A stretch of 64,000 nt of DNA from NCBI GenBank assembly GCA_963701015.1, contig OY969556.1, positions 1,488,001 to 1,552,000 on the forward strand, given 5' to 3'. A program made the translations under genes and the position numbers. Below the pieces are notes generated by a model. The model did no database searches. It saw only the letters and a list, made by a program, of their open reading frames with translations, and was not told the DNA's origin. Source of the DNA: MFD09286-c1 sp963701015. Lineage in GTDB: Bacteria > Bacteroidota > Bacteroidia > Bacteroidales > DTGW01. Position 1 is the first letter of the stretch. Each line of letters begins with the position of its first letter. Shown piece by piece: positions 1 through 8,984 of this stretch.

Positions 1-1692
1 ATGGCGAGCAATATTGCGGGAAATACAAAACAGGTGTTTAACTTAATTGTGAACGATTCAATTAATCCTGTTGCACCAGTTATAACAAGTTCAGCACCGG
101 ATACTATAAAAAAAGACTCAACATTTTCCTATACTATAAAAGTTACAGGTATTCCCAAACCGGCAATTTCAGTCAGTGGAAATTCTTCATGGCTTATGTT
201 AAAAGATAGCATATTGATTGGCACACCCTCGAATGATGGAATATATGGCCCAATTACAATTACTGCAACCAATATTTTAGGAAGTGTTCAGCAAGTTTTT
301 AATATTATTGTACCTTCTATGCCAAACATTACAAGTCAGGCTATAGCAAAAGGCACGGCGGATTCGCTTTATTCCTATATAATTAAATTAACCGGAACAC
401 CATCGCCCAAAATATTAGTAAGTGGTAATCCATCCTGGCTAATTTTAAAAGATAGTTTATTGTCAGGTACACCAACATCAACTGGTTCCTTTGGTCCAAT
501 TGTAATTACTGCAGATAATTCACAAGGAAGTATTCAACAAATCTTTACCATTGTAGTTTCTTCATGTCCGGTTATAACAAGTACACCAAATATAAGTGGA
601 ATTGTTGGCACAGCATATTCATACCAAATAATAAATACTGGTACGCCAAGTCCAGTTGATTCGGTAATTGGAAATCCGGCATGGTTAAGCCTTAAAAATA
701 ATATTTTAAGCGGAACGCCAAATTCATCCGGATTAATTGGACCGATTACCATTTTTGCTGAGAATGCAGCATCAACCGCACAACAAACATTTTATATCAA
801 TGTCGCAAATTTAGTGGTGAATACAAGCGGTTCAAAATTAATCCACTACTGGCATTTTAATAACTCGTTGCCACTTGATGGGTCGGGTGGTATTTCGTAT
901 AATGGTAATCAAATTTCTCCTGATTATTCAAGAATTGGTAAAGCTTATATTATATTTGAACCAGTTTTAAAAAATATTCGAGATACAGGTTATATAGATA
1001 ATTTATTGGGCGATACTATTAATCAAAGAAATGGTTATGGCGGATGCTGTTCCGATATTTTTAATAACGCGGTGCGCACGCGTAACCCTAGCGATAGTAT
1101 GCAGTTTCTATGGTTTTTGCCAACAAATAAGTATAAAAATATTGTTATTAAATATGAAACTCAATTATCAAGTGTAAAAAGTGGACAACGCGAACAGGTT
1201 TTTTCGTATAGCTTGGATAGCGCTTCTACGTTTATAACAACCAATCTTCCGGTTGTATCTAATTTCGCTGATACTTCATGGAGCTTGGTAACACTCGATT
1301 TTCGCTCGCTCTCCTCGGTTAATGACAATAGTAAATTTGTTTTGAAAATAAATTTTGTTGGTCAAAATACCGGAAGCAAAGGTAATAACAGGTTTGATAA
1401 TATTACAGTTGAAGGGGATACTATTTCAGGTGGAAGCAATATTGCAATTAATTCAATGGACAGGATAATGTTATATCCTAATCCGGCAAGGGATTATATT
1501 AATATTTCAATTCCATATAATGAATCGAAAATAACAATGTATAATTCAACAGGTATAATGGTTTTAAAGTTTATGTTCACCAAAAATAAAAGCCAAATAG
1601 ATATAAGCCAGTTTAAACCTGGTTTTTATTATATAGCAATTGATGAGAAAAAGAGTGGAGAAACCAAAATGATGAAATTTATAAAAGAGTAA
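1..1692 (+). CDS. T9SS-sorted Ig-repeat surface protein, 5' truncated
   Basis: Secreted surface or extracellular protein; no enzymatic function is recognisable. Three tandem Ig/cadherin-like repeats of about 80 residues lie near residues 25-104, 108-186 and 189-268, each with a SWL..KDS..GTP core and an ITA.N..G..QQ.F end. Residues 275-470 form a non-catalytic beta-rich region beginning HYWHFN that contains a GGCC pair. The C-terminus (about 490-563) is a type A T9SS sorting domain with YPNPA and PGFYYIAI motifs. Residues 2-17 (ASNIAG...QVF) match the end of each repeat, so the methionine at base 1 is internal. The gene starts upstream of the window and holds at least one more repeat. The nearest downstream gene converges on it. 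Confidence 0.85.
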   Translation: MASNIAGNTKQVFNLIVNDSINPVAPVITSSAPDTIKKDSTFSYTIKVTGIPKPAISVSGNSSWLMLKDSILIGTPSNDGIYGPITITATNILGSVQQVFNIIVPSMPNITSQAIAKGTADSLYSYIIKLTGTPSPKILVSGNPSWLILKDSLLSGTPTSTGSFGPIVITADNSQGSIQQIFTIVVSSCPVITSTPNISGIVGTAYSYQIINTGTPSPVDSVIGNPAWLSLKNNILSGTPNSSGLIGPITIFAENAASTAQQTFYINVANLVVNTSGSKLIHYWHFNNSLPLDGSGGISYNGNQISPDYSRIGKAYIIFEPVLKNIRDTGYIDNLLGDTINQRNGYGGCCSDIFNNAVRTRNPSDSMQFLWFLPTNKYKNIVIKYETQLSSVKSGQREQVFSYSLDSASTFITTNLPVVSNFADTSWSLVTLDFRSLSSVNDNSKFVLKINFVGQNTGSKGNNRFDNITVEGDTISGGSNIAINSMDRIMLYPNPARDYINISIPYNESKITMYNSTGIMVLKFMFTKNKSQIDISQFKPGFYYIAIDEKKSGETKMMKFIKE

Positions 1693-1716
1693 ATTTGAAT
1701 CTATTATATGCAATTG

Positions 1717-1770
1717 AAACACTTTAGTAAATTCTTATTCTATTTGAAAAAGAAACTTGCTGAAGTGTTT
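1717..1770. terminator. Possible bidirectional terminator between convergent genes
   Basis: An 11-bp inverted repeat (1717-1727 with 1760-1770, one G-T pair) separated by 32 bases sits between the convergent ends at 1692 and 1794 and is followed by a T-rich stretch. The loop is long, so this is a modest candidate. Confidence 0.35.
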
Positions 1771-1793
1771 TCTTTTATGATCAATAAATAAAG

Positions 1794-3149
1794 TTATTTA
1801 GAAAAGTCCCACTTTTCCCATATATTTTGAATCTGTGGACTGACATTTGTTTGCGGGTTTTGTTCCTTATCATTCACTCGAATAGAATTTAGCCCAACTT
1901 GTTCTGAAAGGTAGTCTGCCATATCTTTATATGATACATCTCCATCTGTTTCCTGTAATTTCTTTAACAGGAAATAAGTAAACATACCATGATTTTTTTC
2001 ATTATATGACAAGGATGATTGATCGCCACTACTTGAAGTAAAAACTACAATATTGCCATTTAATAGCGATTCCTTAGGTTTAACTTTAACACCACGTGCA
2101 GCAACTAATCCCTGTCCCCTGGCACCACCACTAAAACATGCGTCAATAAAAACAGTAACTTTTTTGGTAGGGAATTCAGTAAGTTCATTATACAAATCTT
2201 TTAATTTAACCGCAAATTGTAAGTCGGTACCGCTAACATCAACTGGAACCAGGTAAGGTTCTTTTGTTGTTTCATCAGGGAATCCATGACCAGCATAATA
2301 AACAAAAATTTCAGCTTTACCATTTGAATTTTTGGCATATAAATTAATTTTTTTAATTGCCCTGTTCATTTCTATTGCCCTGGCATTTATAAGCAATATT
2401 GTGTTATCTTCCGGAACTCGAAGCGTTTTTTCGGCATAATCTTTAAATGTTTTAGCATCGTTTGAGGCATAAGCAACATTGGCCTCACTGCTTAATCCGT
2501 TTTGATAGGAACTATAGTCTTCATTACCAATTATAAGTGCGAAACAATAAGGTTTTTTATCCTGATTTTCAGGTATTTTACTATCTACATCTGATGATGA
2601 TGGAAGGCTAATGGAATTATTTGAAATTTGATTGGATTGAGCAGTATTGTTATTTTGTGATTCAGTACTATTGTTCGCCGGACTATTATTTTGGGCAACT
2701 TCCGGAACATTATTTTGAGTATTTGGGTTTACTAATCCAGGAAACATACTTGCAGCTTGCTCATAAGCTGATTGTTTAATATAAAAAGGTTCGTTAATAT
2801 CATAATTCCAACCAACTTCAATGAAATATGCTTTATTTTTTTGAGGTTTAATGGTTGTTTGTTTATATCCTTCATTTTTATATAACCCACAACCATTTAC
2901 CCTAATTACAAGGTTCTCAATATTATCAGGTATTTGATATTGAAAAGTTGAATTGTTTGAAATTTTGGTTACAGATACATTATTGACAAATACTTCAAGT
3001 TTAAATATTGCACCGGCCAAAACACTTGGGCGGTATATATACAATTTATTATTAAAAGTTTTATTAGGGGTTTCATCTGAATTTGATGAATTTTGTGCGT
3101 ATATATAGTTCCCAGCCAAAACCATAAATACTATCAATAATTTTCTCAT
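1794..3149 (-). CDS. Secreted caspase-like (peptidase C14/metacaspase) protein
   Basis: Predicted cysteine peptidase of the caspase fold, exported by an N-terminal signal peptide (cleavage after about YAQ19). Residues 20-130 form a small beta domain, 135-195 an Asn/Ser-rich linker, and 200-451 the caspase domain. The catalytic dyad is visible: His288 in YYAGHG and Cys338 in DACFSGG. Family members usually cleave after basic or acidic residues in self-processing or regulated proteolysis; the substrate here is unknown. A promoter-like TTTG-N21-TAAATTTG lies just upstream. It converges with the T9SS gene to its left and has no operon partners. A periplasmic or surface caspase-like protein is common in Bacteroidota but mostly uncharacterised. 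Confidence 0.85.
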   Translation of the reverse strand: MRKLLIVFMVLAGNYIYAQNSSNSDETPNKTFNNKLYIYRPSVLAGAIFKLEVFVNNVSVTKISNNSTFQYQIPDNIENLVIRVNGCGLYKNEGYKQTTIKPQKNKAYFIEVGWNYDINEPFYIKQSAYEQAASMFPGLVNPNTQNNVPEVAQNNSPANNSTESQNNNTAQSNQISNNSISLPSSSDVDSKIPENQDKKPYCFALIIGNEDYSSYQNGLSSEANVAYASNDAKTFKDYAEKTLRVPEDNTILLINARAIEMNRAIKKINLYAKNSNGKAEIFVYYAGHGFPDETTKEPYLVPVDVSGTDLQFAVKLKDLYNELTEFPTKKVTVFIDACFSGGARGQGLVAARGVKVKPKESLLNGNIVVFTSSSGDQSSLSYNEKNHGMFTYFLLKKLQETDGDVSYKDMADYLSEQVGLNSIRVNDKEQNPQTNVSPQIQNIWEKWDFSK

Positions 3150-3188
3150 TTAAATTTGATTTTATTGTATTGCTATTACAAAATTAAT

Positions 3189-3221
3189 CAAATTTAATAT
3201 TATTTTTTTAAGTAAAACAAA
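3189..3221 (-). promoter_or_regulatory. Bacteroidota-type promoter for the caspase-like gene
   Basis: On the minus strand TTTG (3221-3218), 21 bases and TAAATTTG (3196-3189) match the Bacteroidota -33/-7 consensus (TTTG, TAnnTTTG, spacing about 19-21). The implied transcript start is about 30 bases before the ATG at 3149. Confidence 0.5.
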
Positions 3222-3556
3222 ACAATGCAAGAGATAATTTCAGTTATTAATTTAATCAATTTCTAAATGTTATATTTTATAACATAAAATATAAGGCATT
3301 TTATTTTTGGAGAATTGGTTTATTTTAATACTTTTATTTTAATAAAAAGTGCCAATTAAAACTAATCTGAAAATTTAATACTATGAAAAACTTGTTTTGT
3401 TATTTTCTGATGTTTATATTAAATCGCAATCAATTTAATAAATCAATTCATTATGATATATTCATCTAGGACTTTATATGTAATTAATTTTCTTAAATCA
3501 ATAATAAATTGTAATAAATTATTTTTAATAATGAATGATTATAAAAATTAACACTA
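3222..3556. other. AT-rich divergent intergenic region
   Basis: No gene is supported here. It contains a TATTTTTG -7-like box on the plus strand at 3302-3309 and a 28-codon ORF at 3383-3469 that looks like an orphan signal-peptide start. The rest is A/T runs. Confidence 0.4.
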
Positions 3557-5365
3557 ATGAGATTAAAAGTTAGAATAAATATATTTTTCTTAGCGATAGT
3601 TTTGTTTATTGTTTCAATAAATTCTTGTGAATATGAACCTACAGAAAAATTTAATAGAAATGTAAATCAAAATGTTACTCCGCCTAATATTCAAATAGTT
3701 TCATTAAACATTAATAGGGATACTTTATATTTGTTTGCAGATACACTTGTTGATTTTAGATTTAATTCAAATAATCAAGCAATTTCAGCAGTACAATTTT
3801 TAATTGATAACCAAATTAAAGAAACTGTGAATTCAAATACTGGCACTTTTGATATTCAAATTGCCAATTTAACAAATGGAATTCATAAAATGCAAATTAA
3901 TATTTACACAGCTTCTAATACTGGAAGTATTGCTGATAAAGTTGGGGCTGAAGCATTCGTTGCATCTAAAACATGGACATTAAATGTTATAAAAAGTCTT
4001 AACTCTCAAATTCAAACTAGTGTTGAAAATGGTTTATTGAAAATTAATTGGTCACAACCAATTACAACATATATAAAGGAGTTTACAATTTATAGAAATA
4101 ATATTGCAATTGGATCGACAAAATTACAAGAATTTATTGATAGTTCATATGTTGGTCAGGGGGCAAATTATGCAATAAATGTAATTACAATTAATAATAG
4201 CTTGTTTCCTTTGGGAGATATTCAAATTTCTCCTCAATCGACTAAATTATATTTTGTTGTTACTAGACCAAATAAATATACAATTATCTGGGATAAAAAT
4301 AAATATTATAATGCAATTGATTTTGTAAAAATATCATTTATACCTCAATCTGGGGTTAATAAAATAGAACAAATAATTAAAACAAGCAATGAACCAAATG
4401 ACACAATATGTCAAATTAGTAACTTTACTTTTGGAAATACAAATAAATACATTTTGTCTATAAAACCAAAAAAAGCATCATATCAAATTATAACGGAAAA
4501 AGATATTTTAATGGGTATTCAAATCCCAATTCCTATTTCTGATATATATCAAATGAATAGCGATACATGCATAATAAATTCATCTGGAACAATTTATAGA
4601 TATTCTATTTTTCAAAATAAAATTATTGATAATTTTAATTACAAATTGCGAACTGATATACAAGCAGAAATTGACATTTCCCCTTTAGGTAAATTAATAA
4701 ATGTTAGTTATGGTAACCTTGAACATGTAACTATTTCTACCGATAATTTACAGATTATAAAAGATAATATAATTACAAATATTGTCAAGAATTTTGATTT
4801 GAATATTTATAACATAAATTATCCAATTTCGGATATTGGAACTGGTATCATTTCTAGTAAAGATTCATTATTTTTAATTGATAATAATAATTCATTATTA
4901 TTATCTGGTTATCCAATATATATGAATACTGATAAATCTAAAATTTCAACTAATGGTGATTATTTTTTTCAAGTCGATGCTCTGCTGAATTTTTTTCAAT
5001 ATAAAAATCAAAAAATAAATTTAGTATGGCACGCTCCTCTAATTTTAAGAAATTGTTATTTTGATTTTGTTTCTAATGATCCTAATAAATTGGTATTTTG
5101 GGATGGCTCTACTTTTTATTTAAAAAACTGTAGCGATTTTTCAACTATTAACGAATTTAACCTTAGTACAAGTGATTTAATTAATATTGATTTTTATCTG
5201 AAAGAAATTCTAACATACGATAATGGTCATTTTTATGTTTATAGTTTAAATGATGGTAGTTTACTTTATGATGTACCTACTCAAAATCAACAAGGTTTTC
5301 TTGTAAACAAAACTATAATTATTTATGGTTACAATTCTCTAATATATCTAATGTATTATTTATAA
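3557..5365 (+). CDS. Hypothetical lipoprotein with Ig/FN3-like N-terminus
   Basis: Not a recognised family. The signal peptide ends in a lipobox with Cys24 (SINSC), so the protein is probably lipidated in the outer membrane. Residues 45-150 look like a bacterial Ig-like domain and 150-220 resemble a fibronectin III domain (INWSQP, YAINVITINN). Residues 220-602 are beta-rich with irregular repeats such as YQMN.DTCI and are compatible with a beta-propeller; this is inference. The 12-base gap to the next gene suggests cotranscription with an outer-membrane barrel protein. The sequence is very rich in Asn and Ile, matching the local AT bias. Confidence 0.7.
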   Translation: MRLKVRINIFFLAIVLFIVSINSCEYEPTEKFNRNVNQNVTPPNIQIVSLNINRDTLYLFADTLVDFRFNSNNQAISAVQFLIDNQIKETVNSNTGTFDIQIANLTNGIHKMQINIYTASNTGSIADKVGAEAFVASKTWTLNVIKSLNSQIQTSVENGLLKINWSQPITTYIKEFTIYRNNIAIGSTKLQEFIDSSYVGQGANYAINVITINNSLFPLGDIQISPQSTKLYFVVTRPNKYTIIWDKNKYYNAIDFVKISFIPQSGVNKIEQIIKTSNEPNDTICQISNFTFGNTNKYILSIKPKKASYQIITEKDILMGIQIPIPISDIYQMNSDTCIINSSGTIYRYSIFQNKIIDNFNYKLRTDIQAEIDISPLGKLINVSYGNLEHVTISTDNLQIIKDNIITNIVKNFDLNIYNINYPISDIGTGIISSKDSLFLIDNNNSLLLSGYPIYMNTDKSKISTNGDYFFQVDALLNFFQYKNQKINLVWHAPLILRNCYFDFVSNDPNKLVFWDGSTFYLKNCSDFSTINEFNLSTSDLINIDFYLKEILTYDNGHFYVYSLNDGSLLYDVPTQNQQGFLVNKTIIIYGYNSLIYLMYYL

Positions 5366-5377
5366 GCAAAAAAGGAA

Positions 5378-6097
5378 ATGAAAGAAAATATTATAATAAT
5401 AATTAGTTTATTATTTTCAATTAATATTTATGCTCAAGAAATACAATATGGTATAGGTACTGGTATTGGTTCATATAATATGGGAGATTTAAAAAAAATA
5501 AATAATGAAGTTTTACAAAACCTTCCATTTGAATCAAAGATTGTTTCAAATTTCCCATCATTTTTTTATTATCAACCATCAATTATTTTGAGAGAAAAAA
5601 ATTTTGGTTTTGGAATTTGCTATAAATTTGAATCTACAGGCTCAAGAATTTCATCTTCGGATTATTCCGGTGAATATAGGTATGATATGATAATTTATTC
5701 AAATTCGCCTTGTTTTATTGCTGTATATGATATTTCAGTTTCTAATAATATTAGAATTGGGCTATATGCTCTTGCAGGGCTTGTTTTCACTAACTTAAAA
5801 ATGAATGAGTATTTACATGTTATTGACACAACATTAACTAATTCAACTTATAAGTTTAATGCTCAAAATGAAATAGTTGAACCTGGTTTTTCAGTTAATT
5901 ATAATTTAAAAAATATAGGATTAATGTTAAATCTAGGCTATCTTATTCAAACAAAAGATGGTTCCTTTTCAACAAATAATGACCAAAATAGTAATACAAA
6001 TTCTATTAAACCAAATTGGAATGGTTATCGAATTGGATTGACCTTTTTTTATAATATAGCATCTAAAAATAAAAAAAACGGATCAAATATAAAATAG
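5378..6097 (+). CDS. Outer-membrane beta-barrel protein
   Basis: Small predicted outer-membrane protein with signal peptide (cleavage after IYAQ20). Alternating hydrophobic/polar strands include GIGTGIGSYN near residue 25, the paired FGFGICYKF strand, IGLYALAGLVF and the final YRIGLTFFYNI strand, typical of the porin-family barrels of about 200 residues. No catalytic motif is seen. It directly follows the lipoprotein gene at 3557 and probably forms a unit with it, perhaps as anchor and surface partner. The extension after the last strand (SKNKKNGSNIK) is lysine-rich, so the canonical terminal aromatic residue is not at the very end. Confidence 0.7.
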   Translation: MKENIIIIISLLFSINIYAQEIQYGIGTGIGSYNMGDLKKINNEVLQNLPFESKIVSNFPSFFYYQPSIILREKNFGFGICYKFESTGSRISSSDYSGEYRYDMIIYSNSPCFIAVYDISVSNNIRIGLYALAGLVFTNLKMNEYLHVIDTTLTNSTYKFNAQNEIVEPGFSVNYNLKNIGLMLNLGYLIQTKDGSFSTNNDQNSNTNSIKPNWNGYRIGLTFFYNIASKNKKNGSNIK

Positions 6098-6173
6098 GTT
6101 AAATTTTATGCAGCAATTCAGCTTAAAGCACATTAAATATCTGAATTTTAATTTTATAATAATTTCTTATTAA

Positions 6174-6545
6174 ATGAAAATTCTTGGAAATATATTATGG
6201 CTTTTTTTTGGTGGAATTATTATTGCTATTGAATATTTTATTGCAAGTATAATACTAATAGCTACAATTATTGGTATTCCGTTTGGGTTTCAAACCTTAA
6301 AATTAGCAAGTCTGGCTTTATGGCCATTTGGAAAAGAAATACGTTATAAGAAAAATTCATCGGGTTGTTTGTCTACTTTAATGAATATAATATGGATATT
6401 AATTGGTGGACTATGGATTTGTTTATCACATATTCTATTTGGTATAATTTTCGCAATTACAATTATTGGAATCCCATTTGCAAAACAACATTTTAAACTT
6501 GCTTCTCTTGCTCTTACTCCTTTTGGAAGGGAAATTGTAAATTAA
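6174..6545 (+). CDS. YccF-domain inner-membrane protein
   Basis: Matches the YccF (DUF307) family of small inner-membrane proteins of unknown function. There are two internal copies of the unit: IIGIPFGFQTLKLASLALWPFG near residues 33-55 and IIGIPFAKQHFKLASLALTPFG near 96-118, each preceded by a hydrophobic membrane segment. Length 123 residues is normal for the family. It stands alone, converging with the frameshifted permease gene whose end is 2 bases away. Confidence 0.85.
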   Translation: MKILGNILWLFFGGIIIAIEYFIASIILIATIIGIPFGFQTLKLASLALWPFGKEIRYKKNSSGCLSTLMNIIWILIGGLWICLSHILFGIIFAITIIGIPFAKQHFKLASLALTPFGREIVN

Positions 6546-6547
6546 TT

Positions 6548-6721
6548 TTATGCAACCGTTTTCTTATATCGCCAAACTGCCAATTGTATAATTATATATG
6601 CAAAAACAAATAAGCTTAAAATATCCTTATAAATATCTTTTAATCCAGAACCTTTTAGTAATATCATCCTAACAATACGCATAAAATAATATATTGGGTT
6701 TAGCAAATCGAGCTTTTGCGC
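6548..6721 (-). pseudogene. Displaced 3' end of the ABC-2 permease (after frameshift)
   Basis: This frame encodes AQKLDLLNPIYYFMRIVRMI and 37 further residues ending YKKTVA, the expected C-terminus of a YbhR/YhhJ-type permease. It is out of frame with the upstream part, which reads MPACAKAR where homologues have MPAWAQKL. A net loss of two bases (or gain of one) near 6719-6726 explains the break. Joining both parts gives about 374 residues, close to the 368 of the neighbouring paralogue. Confidence 0.75.
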
Positions 6722-7670
6722 ATGCAGGCATGCTTTCGGTGGCAGTAAATATACCACTCATCATTATACAAACCAGCATAATAAAAAACGAAACAAACAT
6801 TGCTTGTTGTTGTGTATCAGTTAAGGTTGAGACAAAAAGTCCTATGCCCAAAACCACTGACAAATATATACCGGCAACAAAAAATAATAACCAAAGACTC
6901 CCAACAATAGGTATTCCGAATAGAAACTTACCAACCGTGAGCCCAAAAGCTAATTCCACCAAGGCTAATATCCAAAATGGAATAAGTTTCCCGATAATAA
7001 ACTGATACTTTTTAATAGGAGTAACATTTATTTGTTCAATAGTTCCAAGTTCCTTTTCTCGCACAAGGTTTAAACCAGAGAGAAACATACCGATTAAAGT
7101 TACCAAAATAACTAAAACTGCAGGTACCATATAATTTTTATAATTCAATTCGGGATTGTACCAAAATGAATTTGTTATATTAATTGAATAAGGAATATTT
7201 AAAGTCATATTTTTTCCGGCAATTTGTGTTATAACTTCAGCATTATATCCGGCCAAAATATTTTGAATATAAGCACTGCTAATTCCAGCAACAACACCAT
7301 TTATGGCATTAACCATTATTTGAACTTTAGCACTGTTTTCACGAACCAGTCTTTTTTCGAATCCTGAAGGAATTTGGATGATAACATCAACATTTCCCTT
7401 TTCCATTTCCGTTTCAGCTTCCTTATAATTAAAGGAATATCCATTTACAATATAGAAAGGCGAGCCAGTAAATTTGCTTACCATTTTTCGTGAAGTTTCC
7501 GATAAATCCTTATCAACAATTGAAACTTTCACATTTTTTATTTCCATTGTTGCTGCGTTAACGAGTATAATCAGCTGTACAATTGGAATTACAAATATTA
7601 TAGGCAACATTGATTTGTTACGAAATACTTGTATAAATTCTTTTTGTAATATAAATAAAATTGTTCGCAT
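6669..7670 (-). CDS. ABC-2 type multidrug permease, frameshifted near its 3' end
   Basis: Inner-membrane subunit of an ABC exporter of the YbhS/YbhR/YhhJ group. TM1 lies near residues 20-40 (MLPIIFVIPIVQLIILV). A periplasmic loop follows to about 175, then a cluster of membrane segments from 178 to the end, with the LVREKELGTIEQINVTPI coupling region near 202-219. From about residue 316 the frame is wrong and the final 17 or so residues are nonsense; the true C-terminus lies in the other frame (6548-6721). It is the last gene of the TetR-TolC-HlyD-ABC operon and pairs with the permease at 7792. Without the C-terminal membrane segment the product is probably inactive, unless the break is an assembly error. 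Confidence 0.85.
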   Translation of the reverse strand: MRTILFILQKEFIQVFRNKSMLPIIFVIPIVQLIILVNAATMEIKNVKVSIVDKDLSETSRKMVSKFTGSPFYIVNGYSFNYKEAETEMEKGNVDVIIQIPSGFEKRLVRENSAKVQIMVNAINGVVAGISSAYIQNILAGYNAEVITQIAGKNMTLNIPYSINITNSFWYNPELNYKNYMVPAVLVILVTLIGMFLSGLNLVREKELGTIEQINVTPIKKYQFIIGKLIPFWILALVELAFGLTVGKFLFGIPIVGSLWLLFFVAGIYLSVVLGIGLFVSTLTDTQQQAMFVSFFIMLVCIMMSGIFTATESMPACAKARFAKPNILFYAYC

Positions 7671-7791
7671 ACAATATAATTACAAATGACAAATTATGAT
7701 TATTATATAATTAATATTTTGTATTTTACTTGTTCCCTTTTATTTTACACCTTTATCCATATACCATTTACCTTTATTCCGTATTCCGTAT

Positions 7792-8898
7792 TTATTCCAA
7801 CCGAATTTTGAATTTTTTTGCTGCAACAAAAAGAAAAAATACAGTCATTCCTACCAATATAAGTGTTTCTTTCCATAAATATTTTAATCCAATTCCTTTC
7901 AGCATAATGCCTTTTACAATAATGATGAAATATTTTGGCGGCATAATTTCACATAACCATTGTAAAACCTTAGGCATATTCTCTATTGGAAATATAAAAC
8001 CCGATAACATTATAGTTGGTAACATAAGTACCACCATTGATAACATCATGGCTACCTGCTGACTGTTAGTGGAAGTTGAAATTAATATACCAACAGAAAG
8101 CGCTAAGATTATAAACAACATACACTCTCCTAAAAGCAAAGCTAAATTGCCTTGCACAGGTAACCCGAAGACCCAATAACCAAGTAATACTATAACAATA
8201 GTATTTATAAATGAAAGAGCAACATAAGGCATTACCTTTCCAATAATAATTTGAATTGGTTTTAAAGGCGATACCAATAAAACTTCCATTGTACCAAGTT
8301 CCTTTTCACGAACGATGGAAATTGAAGTCATTAAAGCTGATATAAGCATTAAAATCATTGCCATAATTCCTGGCACAAACAAAAAAACGCCTTTCAATTC
8401 AGGATTATACAGCATCCTGATCTCTGGTTTAATTTGATAAGGAATGGTTTTGCCTGTACTAATTTCATTCACATAAGTACGTATAATACCTGATGTATAA
8501 TTGGTTATGAGGTTTGCAAAGTTTGCATCGGAAGCATCGGAAAGAATTTGAATATTGGCAACTTTTTCATGTTCTAATTTTTTTGCAAATTCAGGTTCAA
8601 AAATCACAACTTCTTTAACAATACCTTTTCTGAAAACGGATTCAATTTCTTTATTCGTTTTCAAATTATCGTATAATTTAAAATAACCTGATGAAAACAA
8701 GCGTTCAGAAATATCACGTGTAACTTCATCTTTCGAATTGTCAAGAATTGCTATATTTACATCACTTATTTCATTGGTTATAACAAAGCCAAATAATAAC
8801 ATCATTGCTAAAGGCATACCAAATAAAACCAACATGGTGCGCTTATCGCGGAATATATGGTAAAATTCTTTTATAACAAAACCAAAAAACTTTTTCAT
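7792..8898 (-). CDS. ABC-2 type multidrug permease (YbhS/YhhJ-like)
   Basis: Inner-membrane half of a heterodimeric ABC exporter. TM1 is near residues 22-42 (MLVLFGMPLAMMLLFGFVI), followed by a periplasmic domain (45-170) and five further membrane segments (about 175-365), including the conserved SIVREKELGTMEVLLVSP motif near 193-210 and the SGFIFPIENMP loop near 300. The length of 368 residues is normal. It lies 121 bases upstream of its paralogue (7670). Substrate unknown; homologues export cationic drugs or take part in antibiotic tolerance. Confidence 0.9.
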   Translation of the reverse strand: MKKFFGFVIKEFYHIFRDKRTMLVLFGMPLAMMLLFGFVITNEISDVNIAILDNSKDEVTRDISERLFSSGYFKLYDNLKTNKEIESVFRKGIVKEVVIFEPEFAKKLEHEKVANIQILSDASDANFANLITNYTSGIIRTYVNEISTGKTIPYQIKPEIRMLYNPELKGVFLFVPGIMAMILMLISALMTSISIVREKELGTMEVLLVSPLKPIQIIIGKVMPYVALSFINTIVIVLLGYWVFGLPVQGNLALLLGECMLFIILALSVGILISTSTNSQQVAMMLSMVVLMLPTIMLSGFIFPIENMPKVLQWLCEIMPPKYFIIIVKGIMLKGIGLKYLWKETLILVGMTVFFLFVAAKKFKIRLE

Positions 8899-8984
8899 TG
8901 TATAGCGTTTAGGAGAAAGTATTTAGTGTATAGTATTTATTTTTATGTACTTAGTTTTTTCAATTTTAATAAATTCGTTAAATA

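Noticed and set aside
3383..3469. 28-codon ORF resembling a signal-peptide start
   Set aside because: Too short, no continuation in any frame; probably chance or a relic.
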